DNA of 64,000 bases from Protea cynaroides (taxonomy: Eukaryota; Streptophyta; Magnoliopsida; Proteales; Proteaceae): assembly GCA_028583415.1 (NCBI GenBank), contig CM053269.1, positions 32,554,254-32,618,253 of the forward strand. The letters are read 5' to 3'. The position numbers and the translations under genes are program-made. The notes beneath the pieces were generated by a model. The model was not told where the DNA came from, did no database searches, and worked only from the letters and a program-made list of their open reading frames with translations. Positions 10,242 through 20,933 of the stretch are shown here, one piece after another. Each line of letters opens with the position of its first letter. Position 1 is the first letter of the stretch.

Positions 10242-12061
10242 TGTAAGACCCGTGTCAATCTAACCCGGTCTTACCACCTTGAACCAGGTTTACCCGTCAT
10301 GGACGAGCCAAATGGACCAAGGGCGTGAAGGAGATCGAGATCCCAGGTATCAAAACGACCCAAAAATACTTAAAATAGGGGTAGGGTCGCATACCCAGCC
10401 TAAGCGGGTCGGACCTCCCAAAATAGAAAGTCGGACCCTCGGTTTTGAAGGGAGGGTCGGACAGCCTAGAACCCTAGGGTCGACGGGATCATAGACCCTC
10501 CCATCGACCCTTGGTTACCATAGGAAATAGAATTAGGAAATTTCCTAATTTTCGATTGGGATTCTTTCCTAATCTCAAAGGGACTTATTTTAGGATGTTC
10601 CTACTCTATTTAAAGGACGTTCCTAAGCCACTTTCACTCCTTTCACAACCCTGATTGAATTGAGAGAGAGAGAAGAGAAGGAAAAGAAGAAGAAGAGAAA
10701 CAAGGAAGAGAATTAGGCCAAAAGAGAAGAGTTGTCAGAGAAGGATTATTCTTCTCAGGTATGGATACTAATTCCATGAGTTTCTACAGACCTTAGGTTA
10801 GCTATTGATGAGAGTATGATCTCGGAGAAACCCAAACCATCAACCCATGGTTAGGTTTTCATGGAAAACCATAGAAGAATGCATGAAAGCTATTTAGGTG
10901 GATGATTCATGGTTCTAGACCATGGAGTGAATGTTGAATGGAATGTAGAAGCAAGCCATAGGACCCAAACACGAAGAATGGATTAAAAAAGAGGGTATTG
11001 GACCAAAGTGCACAGAGGGTCGCGCGAGGGTCGATGACCATCTAACCCTAGGTGATTCTGACCATCGACCCTCGGTGTTCGGGAAGTTCGGGTTTTTGGG
11101 GAGGGTCGCACCAAGGGTCGATCGGGAATCCGACCCTACCTCCGACCCTCGGTTAACGAGAATGATTTTAAAATTCTGAATAAATTCTAATTAAATTCTA
11201 TCGACTTTGTTAGGTCTCTAGCAATATAATAACATTGTAAAGGTGAGTCTAAAGCTTGGAAAAATATCTTTTAGCAAGCTAAGGTGAGGAACGAACTCCA
11301 AACTAATTGGTTAATAACAAAACTATTTTTTTATTTCTTGAGTCCTATGCCATGCTTGATTCTATGCGAATATGTTTGTAATGTGCATACGCATGCCATC
11401 CAATATTTCTATTACTTGTTCATGCATATTTACTTTATTATTTATAACATGATGATGATGATGGTGATAGGAATAGGCATGTGCTTATATGTGTGTGGTT
11501 GATGTACTTGATGCGAGCGAGTATCGGGAGGTGTGATGAGGACGTCAATAAATGTTAACCTTTGTGGTCTCAGCACTTTAGCTCTATCTCTAACTCAAGT
11601 CTTGTGCATTATCATCGTCGTATCGCCATTACTTTAGCAGAACTATTATGTCGTAGGAGTATCGGGAGGTGGTCTTGGTCCTTGTAGTCTCTCGACTCTA
11701 CGGGGGCCTTAGCTCCATCTCTATGGACATTCCGAGGGATGTTGGGGTGAGGCCTTGGATACACTTTTGACATTAGGATTGGTTAGTTGCGAGCCCGTTT
11801 GCAGCCCTTGCCAATAGGGGCTTACGTGTTGGTATGGAAATATATAGCAATAAACATTAACCTTTGTTATATAATGTTCATGGTTGGGTGCATGTGAGTC
11901 GACGATAAACGTGATCTTTGGGTGACGTCACACACTTGTGTATAGAGGCGGGGTCAATAAACGTGACCTTTGACTACCTAATTTGAGATCCTGGTTGAAC
12001 CCTTTGGTTTATTAATGGTTCATCACATCATTACGAATAGTGCGGGAATTGGGGTGTGACA
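10242..12061 (+). repeat. E2 5' LTR (internally deleted)
   Basis: TGTAAGACC...GTGTGACA. Contains two GGGTCGA clusters (10380-10510 and 11018-11157) either side of a TATA-like box, an ATG-repeat microsatellite, and repeated AATAAACGTRACCTTTG cassettes (near 11547, 11846, 11903, 11955). At about 11972 it jumps from 'gactaccta' to 'gagatcctggttgaacc', skipping the LTR region that E2' keeps (63535 onward), including the LTR reading frame. Confidence 0.88.
10607..10615 (+). promoter_or_regulatory. TATA-like box of the E2 LTR
   Basis: TATTTAAAG followed by GACGTTCCTAAGCC and a pyrimidine-rich stretch, the same layout as in the other LTRs of the family. Inferred core promoter. Confidence 0.6.
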
Positions 12062-12064
12062 ACT

Positions 12065-12077
12065 TGGTATCGGAGCA
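12065..12077 (+). other. E2 primer binding site
   Basis: TGGTATCGGAGCA three bases after the LTR end. It differs from the E1 site (TGGTATCAGAGCA) by A to G, one of the many CAG to CGG differences in this stretch. Confidence 0.8.
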
Positions 12078-12306
12078 TCTCGGGCCTTGCCCGCCGAACT
12101 AATATACATTCGAGACAATTGTGAACTGAGATAGGATAAAAATAAAAACAGTAATATTAACACATTATAAGCACTAGTGATGATTGAGACCAAATTTAAA
12201 AAGAGAATAATACATCTATTAAAGGGAAAACAAGTTTACATACAATGAGAGTGAAACAAAATGTATACATACACAACTAAAAGCGAGTAATCCACAACCC
12301 GGACTG

Positions 12307-13605
12307 TTACTTTATAGTACAAGGAAAATAAAGTACACTCGGGGAAGCCGTGGAGGCGAAGGAGGAGGCGGGGGCCTCACGGTCTCTATCGTAGTCCTCG
12401 GCATAGACTCTAGTCAACCATACCACCGAGTCCGAGTCGTCCCAACGGACTAACCGCGAGATCACCACCCGTTGATCGATCCCGCTGGCGTCGCGATCCG
12501 ATGCGCCGAGCCTCTCTAATCTCGTGAAACATACCGGCCACACGTCATTAGGTGGGCGTGAAGGACCAGCCCCATGATAAGGACCCGGTCTCCGATGAGG
12601 ACCCGCCACAAAAAGAAGTACCAACACTAGCCGCATGCGTAGGGAAGGCAAAGTGGTATCGAGCCGACATCCACATACATACAGTCATCATCGTCGACGG
12701 GATCCACATGAGCTCTAGCGTGGCAAAGTAGCTTTATGCCTCGACATCGGCCATCTCGATACGAGTGTGAGGGCACACCATCAGCGTTCCTCTCCTCATC
12801 ATCTAACTTGGGCATCCCACATACCCATCTTGCTGCCTCCCAATCTAGAGGCGACGAGGAAGGTCTTCTCCCTGGATCTTCTCTCATCTGAGTCAACCGG
12901 GCGTATCGGTAGAAACAGTATCGTGCTTCCATAGGTGGATTACCCCTATGACCGGACAATGTAGCACTAATTCATGGTCCGGATGATGATGTGGAAGGCG
13001 CACCGGCCGTCTGCGTGCGCATCTTTGTATATCAAACTGGGTCAGCTAAGAAACCCTCTCCTCATAGTGCCCACTGCGGGATCGATTATACTTTGGATAA
13101 TCTTGCCGGAAGACCCATGGAGCTGGACGTAAGTAACGGGCTCTCATGCGCCGGCGATCAGCTCGTAGCAGCCGGTTGTCGATCTCTCGCCTCATCTCCA
13201 TAGAAACAAATTGTGCTCTCAGCGCCACGATACACCATGGGGCCATCATAAGGAATGCCCGGCAGTCCGTCGGTTGTCGATAGTCAAATGAAATGCGCTG
13301 CTTTAACGTAATCGGTGATGCGCAACTCGACCATGCTCAACGTCATTGTAATTCCCCACCACCGGAGATTACAATAGCCGGGCGCCCAAATCGGACATGT
13401 GCAAGTGTCATAGGTGATGACAGGAGCCACCCCCATATCACCAAATGCCCTCTCTACGTTGAACAAGGGCTAACTGACCAAGTTCACCTATACGACTACC
13501 TTCCACCTTCTTACGGGCATAGTCGATCTTGTGCCTCGGCTTTCATTAGAATAGGAAGGGAAGGGATCACGACACTGCAGGTATCTTGGTATGAGCCATG
13601 GTATC
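12307..13605 (-). pseudogene. Antisense long reading frame in E2 (frameshifted)
   Basis: Homologue of the frame at 6880-8136, again opposite to the element's own direction. Seen in broken frames: 'VWLTRVYAEDYDRDREAP' near its C-terminus (about 12370-12430), 'SSPLDWEA' and 'MPKLDDEERNA' (about 12790-12870), and 'FGDMGVAPVITYDTCTCP' (about 13400-13460). It extends about 150 bases farther 5' than E1, to a possible ATG at about 13602 starting 'MAHTKIPAVS', with a basic 'KPRHKIDYARKKVE' stretch in another frame. The codon matching the first E1 stop is CAA (Gln). Many single-base indels break the frame; some may be consensus errors next to the gap. Confidence 0.65.
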
Positions 13606-14729
13606 TCTGCAGATAAGAAAGAGGAAGGGAGACAAGGAGGTTAATAGGATAAAAAATCCAAAATTGATTTGATAACGACGTAGGTTGACCATAAAGCCCC
13701 ATTCTTCACCATACAAGTGGGCATGAGAACTACGTAGGTTTAAACATACCTTCAACCCACATGCGTAGGGAAATTTTAACCGTCGATGTCAATTTGAAGA
13801 AATTCAAGAAAATAAAAATGTGGACAAATTAGGCGCAAAAAGGAAAAAATTCAAGTTTCTCAATAACCAACCGATGAAACTCAAAAAATTTTAGGGCTTT
13901 TCGCTCCTTGAGACACTAATAACAAAGCCCCCAATAAAATCGACTTTTATGGTTGGTGTTTAATTTGAAAAATACAAGTTAAATGGGCAAAAACCTAGAA
14001 ATGAAACCTAAAAAAACAGTAAAAATGAGAGAACATACATGTATGGATGACGAGACGTCGAAACCGGACTAAAATCGGCCTGGCGAGTGGAGTACAACGA
14101 GTAAACTTTCGAGAGAGGAGGCGGTCTAAACTGGGAGGGAATAATAAGAAATGACCCAAAATCGGATCTTAAAAATCTAAATTTTAGTCCGAGGGATTGG
14201 ACAATCGACTAGAACAATCGACCCCTCCATCGACCCTCGCTCTGAATCGACAAAACTAGGGGTGGAACCGAGGGTTGGATACCCATCGACCCTCACATCG
14301 ACTCTCGGCTCTCAGAAAAACAAGTCATTCCCAAGGTCGGATACCTCTGGTCGGACATACCATTGACCCTCACCATCGACCCCGCATAGAAAAGACAGTA
14401 TTTTTTATAAAATGAGCTAAAATTGGAATTAATTATCTAGCGTGCCTACATGAAATATAAAGACCTTTCCCATATTTTGATAATTTTCAGGCACCACCAA
14501 TCACGTAAAGGAATTATGTCCTGGACGTAGAGTAACCCGACAGACCCGAATGCGTTCCCACCACCACCACCCGTGGAGGGAGGAGACTAGTCCTAAATGA
14601 TTATGCATCGGGTAATCCCAACCAGCAAACCCTATAAATTTGCCACCTCCACCACCGTAGCTAACAAACGTGGGGATGAATCGGCACAACGGCTGGCAGC
14701 GAGATGCAACACGCACAAGCTCGATGCAA
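13606..14729. other. E2 spacer and possible gag start
   Basis: No reliable protein. 14200-14390 holds a third set of GGGTCGA/TCGACCC motifs like those of the LTRs, about 600-800 bases upstream of the antisense frame, as a promoter for that frame would be. At about 14490 a splice-acceptor-like 'gataattttcag' is followed by a proline/histidine-rich stretch (reads in two frames, e.g. 'NPTDPNAFPPPPPVEGG') that could be the N-terminus of gag. This is inference; the sequence then enters the gap. Confidence 0.35.
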
Positions 14730-15229
14730 NNNNNNNNNNNNNNNNNNNNNNNNNNNNNNNNNNNNNNNNNNNNNNNNNNNNNNNNNNNNNNNNNNNNNNN
14801 NNNNNNNNNNNNNNNNNNNNNNNNNNNNNNNNNNNNNNNNNNNNNNNNNNNNNNNNNNNNNNNNNNNNNNNNNNNNNNNNNNNNNNNNNNNNNNNNNNNN
14901 NNNNNNNNNNNNNNNNNNNNNNNNNNNNNNNNNNNNNNNNNNNNNNNNNNNNNNNNNNNNNNNNNNNNNNNNNNNNNNNNNNNNNNNNNNNNNNNNNNNN
15001 NNNNNNNNNNNNNNNNNNNNNNNNNNNNNNNNNNNNNNNNNNNNNNNNNNNNNNNNNNNNNNNNNNNNNNNNNNNNNNNNNNNNNNNNNNNNNNNNNNNN
15101 NNNNNNNNNNNNNNNNNNNNNNNNNNNNNNNNNNNNNNNNNNNNNNNNNNNNNNNNNNNNNNNNNNNNNNNNNNNNNNNNNNNNNNNNNNNNNNNNNNNN
15201 NNNNNNNNNNNNNNNNNNNNNNNNNNNNN
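14730..15229. other. Assembly gap, exactly 500 N
   Basis: Run of N from 14730 to 15229. A length of exactly 500 is typical of a placeholder, so the true distance between E2 and E3 is unknown. Reading frames drawn across it have no meaning. Confidence 0.99.
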
Positions 15230-15720
15230 GAGGATCACGTCGATTTTCCATTGTCCTCACACCAGGATGTACTAAATATGGGGTGGAGTGAACTTCCAAC
15301 ATGATTCGATTTCTGACTTCCAAATCTTCATTCTCAGGTATGCATAAACATTTACAATATCTGAGTACCTTGTCTGCATCCAAGGTGAAGTCAGGGTTGG
15401 CTCGACCATTTTCCAAATCATCTAGAACTGTCCTGAGGTATGGGTCCTGTAGGACTGCTGCTTTTATTTCTTCCTTCAGGTCAGGCAAAATCTTCAATGC
15501 TGCAAACATAAGGGTAAACTTGTGTATCAACCCTTGCTCAATAGAATCATCTGCTGACTTTATTAAGAGCTGTTCTTCATTCTCTGATGAGTCAGAAATG
15601 GCAGCACACAATGCTGCATTTGTACTTGGCCCTGCTTCGGGATTCGATGCCCATTTCCTGCTCAGAGCATCAGCTACAATATTAGCTTTACCAGGATGAT
15701 ACTGAATGTCACAGTCGTAG
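15230..15720 (-). pseudogene. E3 RNase H end and integrase N-terminus, cut by the gap
   Basis: Seen: 'CDIQYHPGKANIVADALSR'-like RNase H end near 15650-15720, then 'GLIHKFTLMFAALKILPD', 'DPYLRTVLDDLENGRANPDF' and 'STPYLVHPGVRTM', the start of the HHCC zinc-binding domain. The catalytic core of integrase would lie in the gap. Open as far as it can be read. Confidence 0.85.
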
Positions 15721-15731
15721 TCCTTAAGTAA

Positions 15732-16950
15732 TTATAACCACCTTCTCTGCCTCATGTTCAGGTCTTTTTGGGTGAAAAGATACGTCAGGCTTTTGTGATC
15801 AGACTTAATCTGAAATTTCTCACCATACAAGTAATGCCTCCAAGTCTTGATAGCATGCTCCTTCAGCTGTCTTGAGGCATAGGCTATCATCTGTTCTCCT
15901 TGCATCAGCACACAACCCAGTCCCAAACATGAAGCATCTGTGTATAGTGTGAATGGAAGGTCTGGAGCAGGTATAGCCAATATAGGTGCTGAGACCAGTC
16001 TTGATTTCAGTGTCTGAAAGCATCTCTCACATTCTTCGGTCCATATGAATTTCTCCCCATTCTTGGATAACCTGGTTAGTAGAACGGTAATCTTGAAATA
16101 ATCCTCCACAAACCATCTGTAGTATCCAGCTAAGCCCAGGAAGCTACGTATTTCAGAAACTGTCTTCGGTGACTCCCATCCTACTATGGCTGAAATTTTC
16201 CTGGGATCTACCTTAATTCCTTCAGCAGACACCACGTGACCTAGGAAGGCCACTTCATCTAACCAAAATTTACATTTCTTGAATTTTGCATAGAGCTTCT
16301 CTCTTCTTAGTCGTTGTAATGCTGCTCTTAAATGCATTGCATGTGCCTCCTTGTCCTTGGAGTACACTAAGATATCATCTATGAATACGATAACCGACGT
16401 ATCCAACATGTCATGGAATACTCGGTTCATTAGCTCCATAAATGATGCAGGTGCATTAGTCAACCCAAAGGACATCACAAGAAATTCATAATTTCCATAT
16501 CTCGTTCTGAAAGCTGTCTTGGGAATGTCTGCCTCCTTTATTTTGAGTTGATGATACCCTGACCTCAGATCAATCTTTGAGAATACACTCGACCCTTGCA
16601 GTTGATCAAACAAATCATCTATTCTTGGTAATGGGTACCTATTCTTGATAGTGAGCTTGTTTAATTCTCGATAGTCCATACAAAGACGTACGCTACCATC
16701 CTTCTTCTTTACAAAAAGCACAGGTGCTCCCCAAGGTGAGATACTTGGCCTTATAAATCCCTTGTCTAATAATTCTTGTAACTGAGTTTTTAACTCCTTC
16801 AACTCAGTAGGAGCCATCCTGTAAGGTGCTTTAGACACAGGTGCCACCCCTGGTAGGAGGTCTAACACAAACTTAGTAGCCCTGTCTGGTGGTAATCCGG
16901 GTAGGTCTTCTGGAAACACATCAGGAAATTCCCGTACTATTTTAATATCC
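15732..16950 (-). pseudogene. E3 reverse transcriptase/RNase H, with RNase H catalytic deletion
   Basis: Almost 400 codons open: 'FPEDLPGLPPDR', 'KKDGSVRLCMDYRELN', 'SKIDLRSGYHQLKI', catalytic 'VIVFIDDILVYSK', 'GLAGYYRWFVEDY', then RNase H 'YTDASCLGLGCVL'. At about 15855 the protein passes from 'ASRQLKEHA' straight to 'IKTWRHYLYG'. E1 has about 18 more residues here, including the DLELAA motif with a catalytic Glu, so an in-frame deletion has removed an active-site residue. Stops occur near 15730 (end of RNase H) and 16960 (between protease and RT). Confidence 0.88.
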
Positions 16951-16961
16951 TCTATTTTTGG

Positions 16962-17430
16962 CTAGTCAGCGGTCACATCTACCACTGATACGAGGTATCC
17001 TACTCCCCCTTTCTCTAAGCACTTCCTTGCTTTTAGGGCTGAGAGTATAAGCTTTCTCTTCCTAGGCAACTTAGCCCCTTTAAAGTTGAAACCCTTCCCT
17101 TCACTGTCCTTGAACACCAACTTCTTCTCAGCACATAACAGGTTTGCTGAATGTTTAGATAACCAGTCCATTCCTAGAATGACATCGAAATCTGACATCT
17201 CTAGCTGGACTAGATTGGCTTCCAACTCTCGTCCTTCAATATGCACTGGACAAGGCCCATAATATTCTTCTAATACCACCTCCATTCCCATGGGGGACCG
17301 GACTAACAGACTTGGTTCCAAAATCTTGATAGGTTGATCTAGTCCTTTTTTGAATGATATCAACACAAAGGAATGGGTGGCCCCTGAGTCAAACAAGACT
17401 CTAGTGGGTAATCCTGCTATATTTATTGTA
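16962..17430 (-). pseudogene. E3 aspartic protease
   Basis: Retropepsin with 'FDSGATHSFV' at about 17370-17396, 'LVRSPMGMEVVLEEYYGPCP', 'FDVILGMDWLSKHSANLL' and the basic 'LPRKRKLILSALKARKCLEKG' linker. Open for its whole core; the stop near 16960 separates it from RT. Confidence 0.88.
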
Positions 17431-17499
17431 CCTGAGGTTTTTAAATTTTTCCTTTAGTTTTAAATGCTCAAATAAGAATGCGGTAGTTAAGGAATGAAT

Positions 17500-18723
17500 A
17501 TAGAATCATACCTGTAACCACATCCAGTGATGTGGCTGCCTCTTTTGTAGTAACGACATAAACTTTACCTTGCTGCTGTTCCCTTCTTGGTAGTGGACAA
17601 GTTCTAGCATAATGACCCACCTGTTGGCAATTAAAACACTTTACGTTGGGGTTCTGTCCCGTTGTCTGCTGTGTCACTGCAAGAGCAGGTCTGGGAGGCA
17701 CTGTACTACCTGGTGGCCTGAATGGACGGTGTGGTCGGTTGCTTCTTCCACCTTGGACCTCAGGGTAGGCCTCTTCAGACCCCTATTCTGTGCAAAGAAG
17801 CTATCCCTCTGGCTTGCTTCGATGACTTGAGCCACCTGTATAGCTTCATTATAGATCTTCAGCCCTCGCCCCAACACATGTTCTCTTATGACACCCCGAA
17901 GACCCATGGTGAAGCGGCAAGTTTTAGTTTCTTCCTCCTGCATACTGATTGGAGCGAAGAAGAATAACTCCTCATACCTCTATTGGTATGCCTCTACTGT
18001 CAATTGGGATTGCTGCAAATTAAGGAACTCCCTCTCCATCTGATCGCGGAAACTCCTGGGAAAATATTTTTCAAAGAAGGCCTCCTTGAATATGGGCCAA
18101 GTGATTATCTGGTGCTTTGTCTCCAGATACGCTCTGGTTGAGTTCCACCATCCATTGGCCTCTTCCTTCAGCATGTGGGTAGCATATAATACTTTTTCTC
18201 CATCAAGACACTCCAGTAGGTGGAAGTTCTTCTCCATTTCAGCTTTCTACTACGCTGGCCACAGTATTTTCCCTGGCTTCCCTGTAAAAGTTGGTGGCTT
18301 GAGCTTTAAGAATCCATCCACCGCTCTGGAAAGACTACTCTGTGCATATGGGACCTGTCCATATGGTGCCTGTCCATACGCTGTCTGACCATACCATTAT
18401 GGCTGATAAGAGTAGCCACTCTGATTTACTCCTTGATTTCCACCATAAAATACACCCTGATATTGACCTTGATATCCACCTTGATCCTGGTTAGGGATGG
18501 GCGTTCTTATAATCGGGTGGGAAACCGTGTTGGGTTGATTCTTTTGTTGTGGTCCCTCAGTAGCTGTACTAACCCCCACTGGTACCGTATTTACATTCTC
18601 AGCATTTATGGATGGCATATATAGAGGTGTCTGTACAGGCCCAGGTGGCCTAAACATTTTCAACATTTCGTCGAAAAACTTTTTCTGTTGTGCCTCCATG
18701 CACGAGAGTGTGAGCACACCCAA
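17500..18723 (-). pseudogene. E3 Gag: proline/glutamine-rich N-terminus, capsid domain, CCHC knuckle
   Basis: Structural protein of the virus-like particle. N-terminal part (18397-18723) begins near 'CMEAQQKKFFDEML' and is Gln/Gly/Tyr-rich. The capsid (retrotransposon gag) domain is at 17980-18237 ('KVLYATHMLKEEANGWW', 'FKEAFFEKYFPRSFRDQ'), continuing at 17680-17943 ('GLRGVIREHVLGRGLKIY'). The zinc knuckle 'CFNCQQVGHYARTC' is intact (about 17600-17640). Frameshifts or stops near 18240-18396, 17945-17980 and 17700 break it. This is the only gypsy gag with a capsid domain in the window, and it is the reference for what E1 lacks. Confidence 0.85.
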
Positions 18724-18749
18724 CAGTTAGGCACCTACCACACTATTAC

Positions 18750-20237
18750 TGTTGCCCCACATCACTCACTCTGGTATAGAGATAGGGCTCGAGTCTGGTG
18801 GGCAGGATGAACCACAATCCCACGTCCTCCCCCTAATACCCTACACCGTACCAATACCTAAACCCTTATTGGCAAGGGCTTGCAAGTGGGTTTCATTTCT
18901 AGCCAGTCCTATATGTCAATACAGTATCTATGGACCTACCCCAGCACGACTCCCTATGACATAGAGATAGGGCTCGAGTCTGGTAGGCAGGATGAACCAC
19001 AATCCCACGTCCTCCCCCTGATACCCTATTCGCACTAAGTTTGCTAAGGTAGATGGCAATACAAAAAAGGTGTTATTGTGTGGATATATCCAGGGCTCCA
19101 CTCCCCTTCACATTCCACACACCAAATAAAAACATACACATGCCTAAACATTCAACAACCTAGCATATGAAATGCATGAACAGATAATAATAATTTAACA
19201 ACTACATGGCATGTGAAATGCACAAACATCAGGTAATCAATACAAATATGGATCTACTCACGCTGTCTACAAGTCCTACATAGTCATACCCATAAGTCAG
19301 AATTCATTTATTAAGGTTACAGCTGGTCAGAACCATGTTTGGTCAAGCAAACAAGGCTCGGAATACATACTGATCGCAGTATCGGTCTCAGTAGAGTGAG
19401 ACCGGTATCTGCCTGCGGTACATACCGGTTGCGGTATATACCGGTCTCACTAAGTGAGACTGGTATGTCCTTGCGGTATATACCGCAGGCCCATACCGTA
19501 GGATCTTGTGTCCAACCGGTATGTTTCGTGGTTTGGATCCGAGAACCTGATCTCAGATCTCTCTTCCTCGTCGATCATCGACTTGGTTTTCTAGGGTTTC
19601 TCCTAACCCACTCTAAGGTCCAAATACTCTATTGGCCTTCTAGTTTTCGACTAGAACGTCGTATCATACCAGATTAGATCTAAACGAGAAAACTAGGCTT
19701 GATTGAAAGTCCTAGGATTTTGGATCGCTGTGCCGCTTCACAGCTTCGATCCAAAATCCTATCATTACTAAGAGGATTGAGCACTTATCGGCGGCGTTGT
19801 AGATTGGCGGCGTGCTCCTCCAATGGAAATCCTCTTCTTGAGCGGTCTCCTCCCTCCTTGCTCCTTCTCAGATCTCTTCCAGATGGCTAGGGTTTTGAGA
19901 AGGATCAAAGGAGGTTTATGGGGTCTATTAATAGTGGGAGACCGTTCTAGGAAGGTTTCCCACGGTTAGAACCTTCCAAAATTTTGATTCAGAGTGTGGG
20001 ACCTGTTGGAGTCCGTCTCCAGCCAAAAATACACATACCGGTCGCACTTACCTGTCTGACTCAGTGAGATCGGTATACTGAGACCGGTATGTAAACTTTA
20101 CAGTTTTACACAAGTTCTCGTACCTGAAATTATGTGGTTTGTCATCCGGCTTCACCTTTCGGTCCGGTTATGATTGGGAGACCTGTCACCATATAAAACC
20201 ATGGGTTAGATCGGGTTTTCAGAACACGGTTCTTACA
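18750..20237 (-). repeat. E3 5' LTR, truncated at U5; ACCGGTAT subfamily
   Basis: Recognised by the LTR modules 'gagatagggctcgagtctgg' (twice, 18776 and 18962) and 'cacgtcctccccctgatacc', and by the end TTCTTACA. Two clusters of ACCGGTAT/ATACCGGT motifs, at 19377-19512 and 20035-20092, stand where other subfamilies have GGGTCGA. The low-coordinate end lacks the TGTCACACC terminus. Small reading frames in it (for example 19339-19677) look like chance. Confidence 0.75.
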
Positions 20238-20527
20238 AATTAGCACTACCCCCATCCATGTCAAGTGTGCATGATGTATTTCATATCTCATTACTGAATA
20301 AGTACATCCGAGATCCAACACATGTCCTAACAGCGGATCCACTGGGTCTAACTGATGATTTGACATTCGAAGTAGTACCAATCGAAATTACCAGCCGAAA
20401 GGTTCAACGTCTATGCAACCGTGACATTTGCTATGTTAAAGTTACTTGGAGGAGCCAAAACGTGGAAGAGATCACATGGGAAGAAGAGAATGCTATGCGA
20501 AAGCAATATCCTCACCTTTTCGACTGA
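20238..20527 (+). pseudogene. E4 integrase C-terminus and chromodomain fragment
   Basis: Seen: 'SSVHDVFHISLLNKYIRD', 'DDLTFEVVPIEITSRKVQ', 'ICYVKVTWRSQNVEEITW', ending 'QYPHLFD' and a stop. This is the chromodomain end of a chromovirus polyprotein and is open to its natural stop. The 5' part is cut by the LTR of E3. Confidence 0.88.
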
Positions 20528-20563
20528 GAAGGTATGTGTAAATTTCGAGGATGAAATTTATAT

Positions 20564-20579
20564 AAGAGGGGGGGGGAGT
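20564..20579 (+). other. E4 polypurine tract
   Basis: AAGAGGGGGGGGGAGT directly before the LTR start TGTAAGACC. Confidence 0.85.
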
Positions 20580-20922
20580 TGTAAGACCCGTATCGTACTA
20601 ATCCAGTCTTACCACCTTGTATCAGGTCTTCCTATCATGGTCGGACCAAGCGGACCAAGTGCATAAAGAAACCACAGGGTTAGGTATGTAATTCGAACAA
20701 TAAATCATCTAATTGAAACGTGTGGTCACATACCTAAACAGGTGTGGTCGACCACACCTCAGAATAATGAGATCACTGGAGTCTGGGATGGATGGTCGTA
20801 GATTTGGGACGTGTGGTCGACGGATCCTGTGACCCCACGTACGACCATACGATGTCAAATTGACTCCGTGATTAGGAAACCTTCCTAATCTGAAGGGGGT
20901 TCATTCCTAATCAAAGTAAGAC

Positions 20923-20933
20923 TCTATATATAG
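20923..20933 (+). promoter_or_regulatory. TATA box of the E4 LTR
   Basis: CTATATATAGG followed by ACGTCCCTTAGCCTCTTTCATTC, the conserved start-site block of this LTR family. Confidence 0.7.

Larger units (their letters stand above)
1..11970. repeat. Segmental duplication, copy 1
   Basis: Near-identical to about 51866-63535 over nested elements, flanks and insertion junctions. The coordinate offset is 51866 at the left, 51846 over the E1 pol region and 51545-51548 after a 301-base deletion in the other copy. In a roughly 190-base sample (841-1030) I count two differences, about 1%, whereas the two LTRs of E1 differ by about 13 in the same stretch. The left edge lies outside the window. The right edge is at about 11970, where copy 1 jumps to a later part of the LTR. 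Confidence 0.9.
10242..14729 (+). mobile_element. E2: plus-strand chromovirus relative, 5' part only
   Basis: Begins with a full LTR signature (TGTAAGACC) inside the 5' LTR of E1, then a primer binding site, a leader like that of E1, the antisense frame (minus strand, 12307-13605), a gene-free spacer and possibly the start of gag before the assembly gap. No pol is visible. E2' at 61790 starts at the identical place in E1', so this insertion predates the duplication. Base quality is doubtful: compared with E2', many CAG/CTG sites read CGG, CG or TCG, with extra indels. Confidence 0.85.
15230..20237 (-). mobile_element. E3: Ty3/gypsy chromovirus, best-preserved pol in the window
   Basis: Minus strand. 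From its 5' side: truncated LTR (about 18750-20237), gag with capsid domain and zinc knuckle (17500-18723), protease (16962-17420), RT/RNase H (15640-16940), integrase N-terminus (15230-15640), then the gap. Protein similarity to E1 is clear but it is a different subfamily: it keeps gag and its LTR uses ACCGGTAT motifs. The LTR end TTCTTACA at 20237 abuts E4 integrase sequence directly, so E3 appears inserted in E4. U5 and the primer binding site are not recognisable. Confidence 0.85.

Noticed and set aside
14501..15611. Long open frames of 195-316 codons on both strands
   Set aside because: They consist mostly of the 500-N gap read as unknown residues; only the 15300-15611 minus-strand end is real coding sequence (integrase).
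19339..19890. Frames of 112 and 63 codons in the E3 LTR
   Set aside because: They arise from ACCGGTAT repeats and LTR leader sequence, opposite to the element direction.
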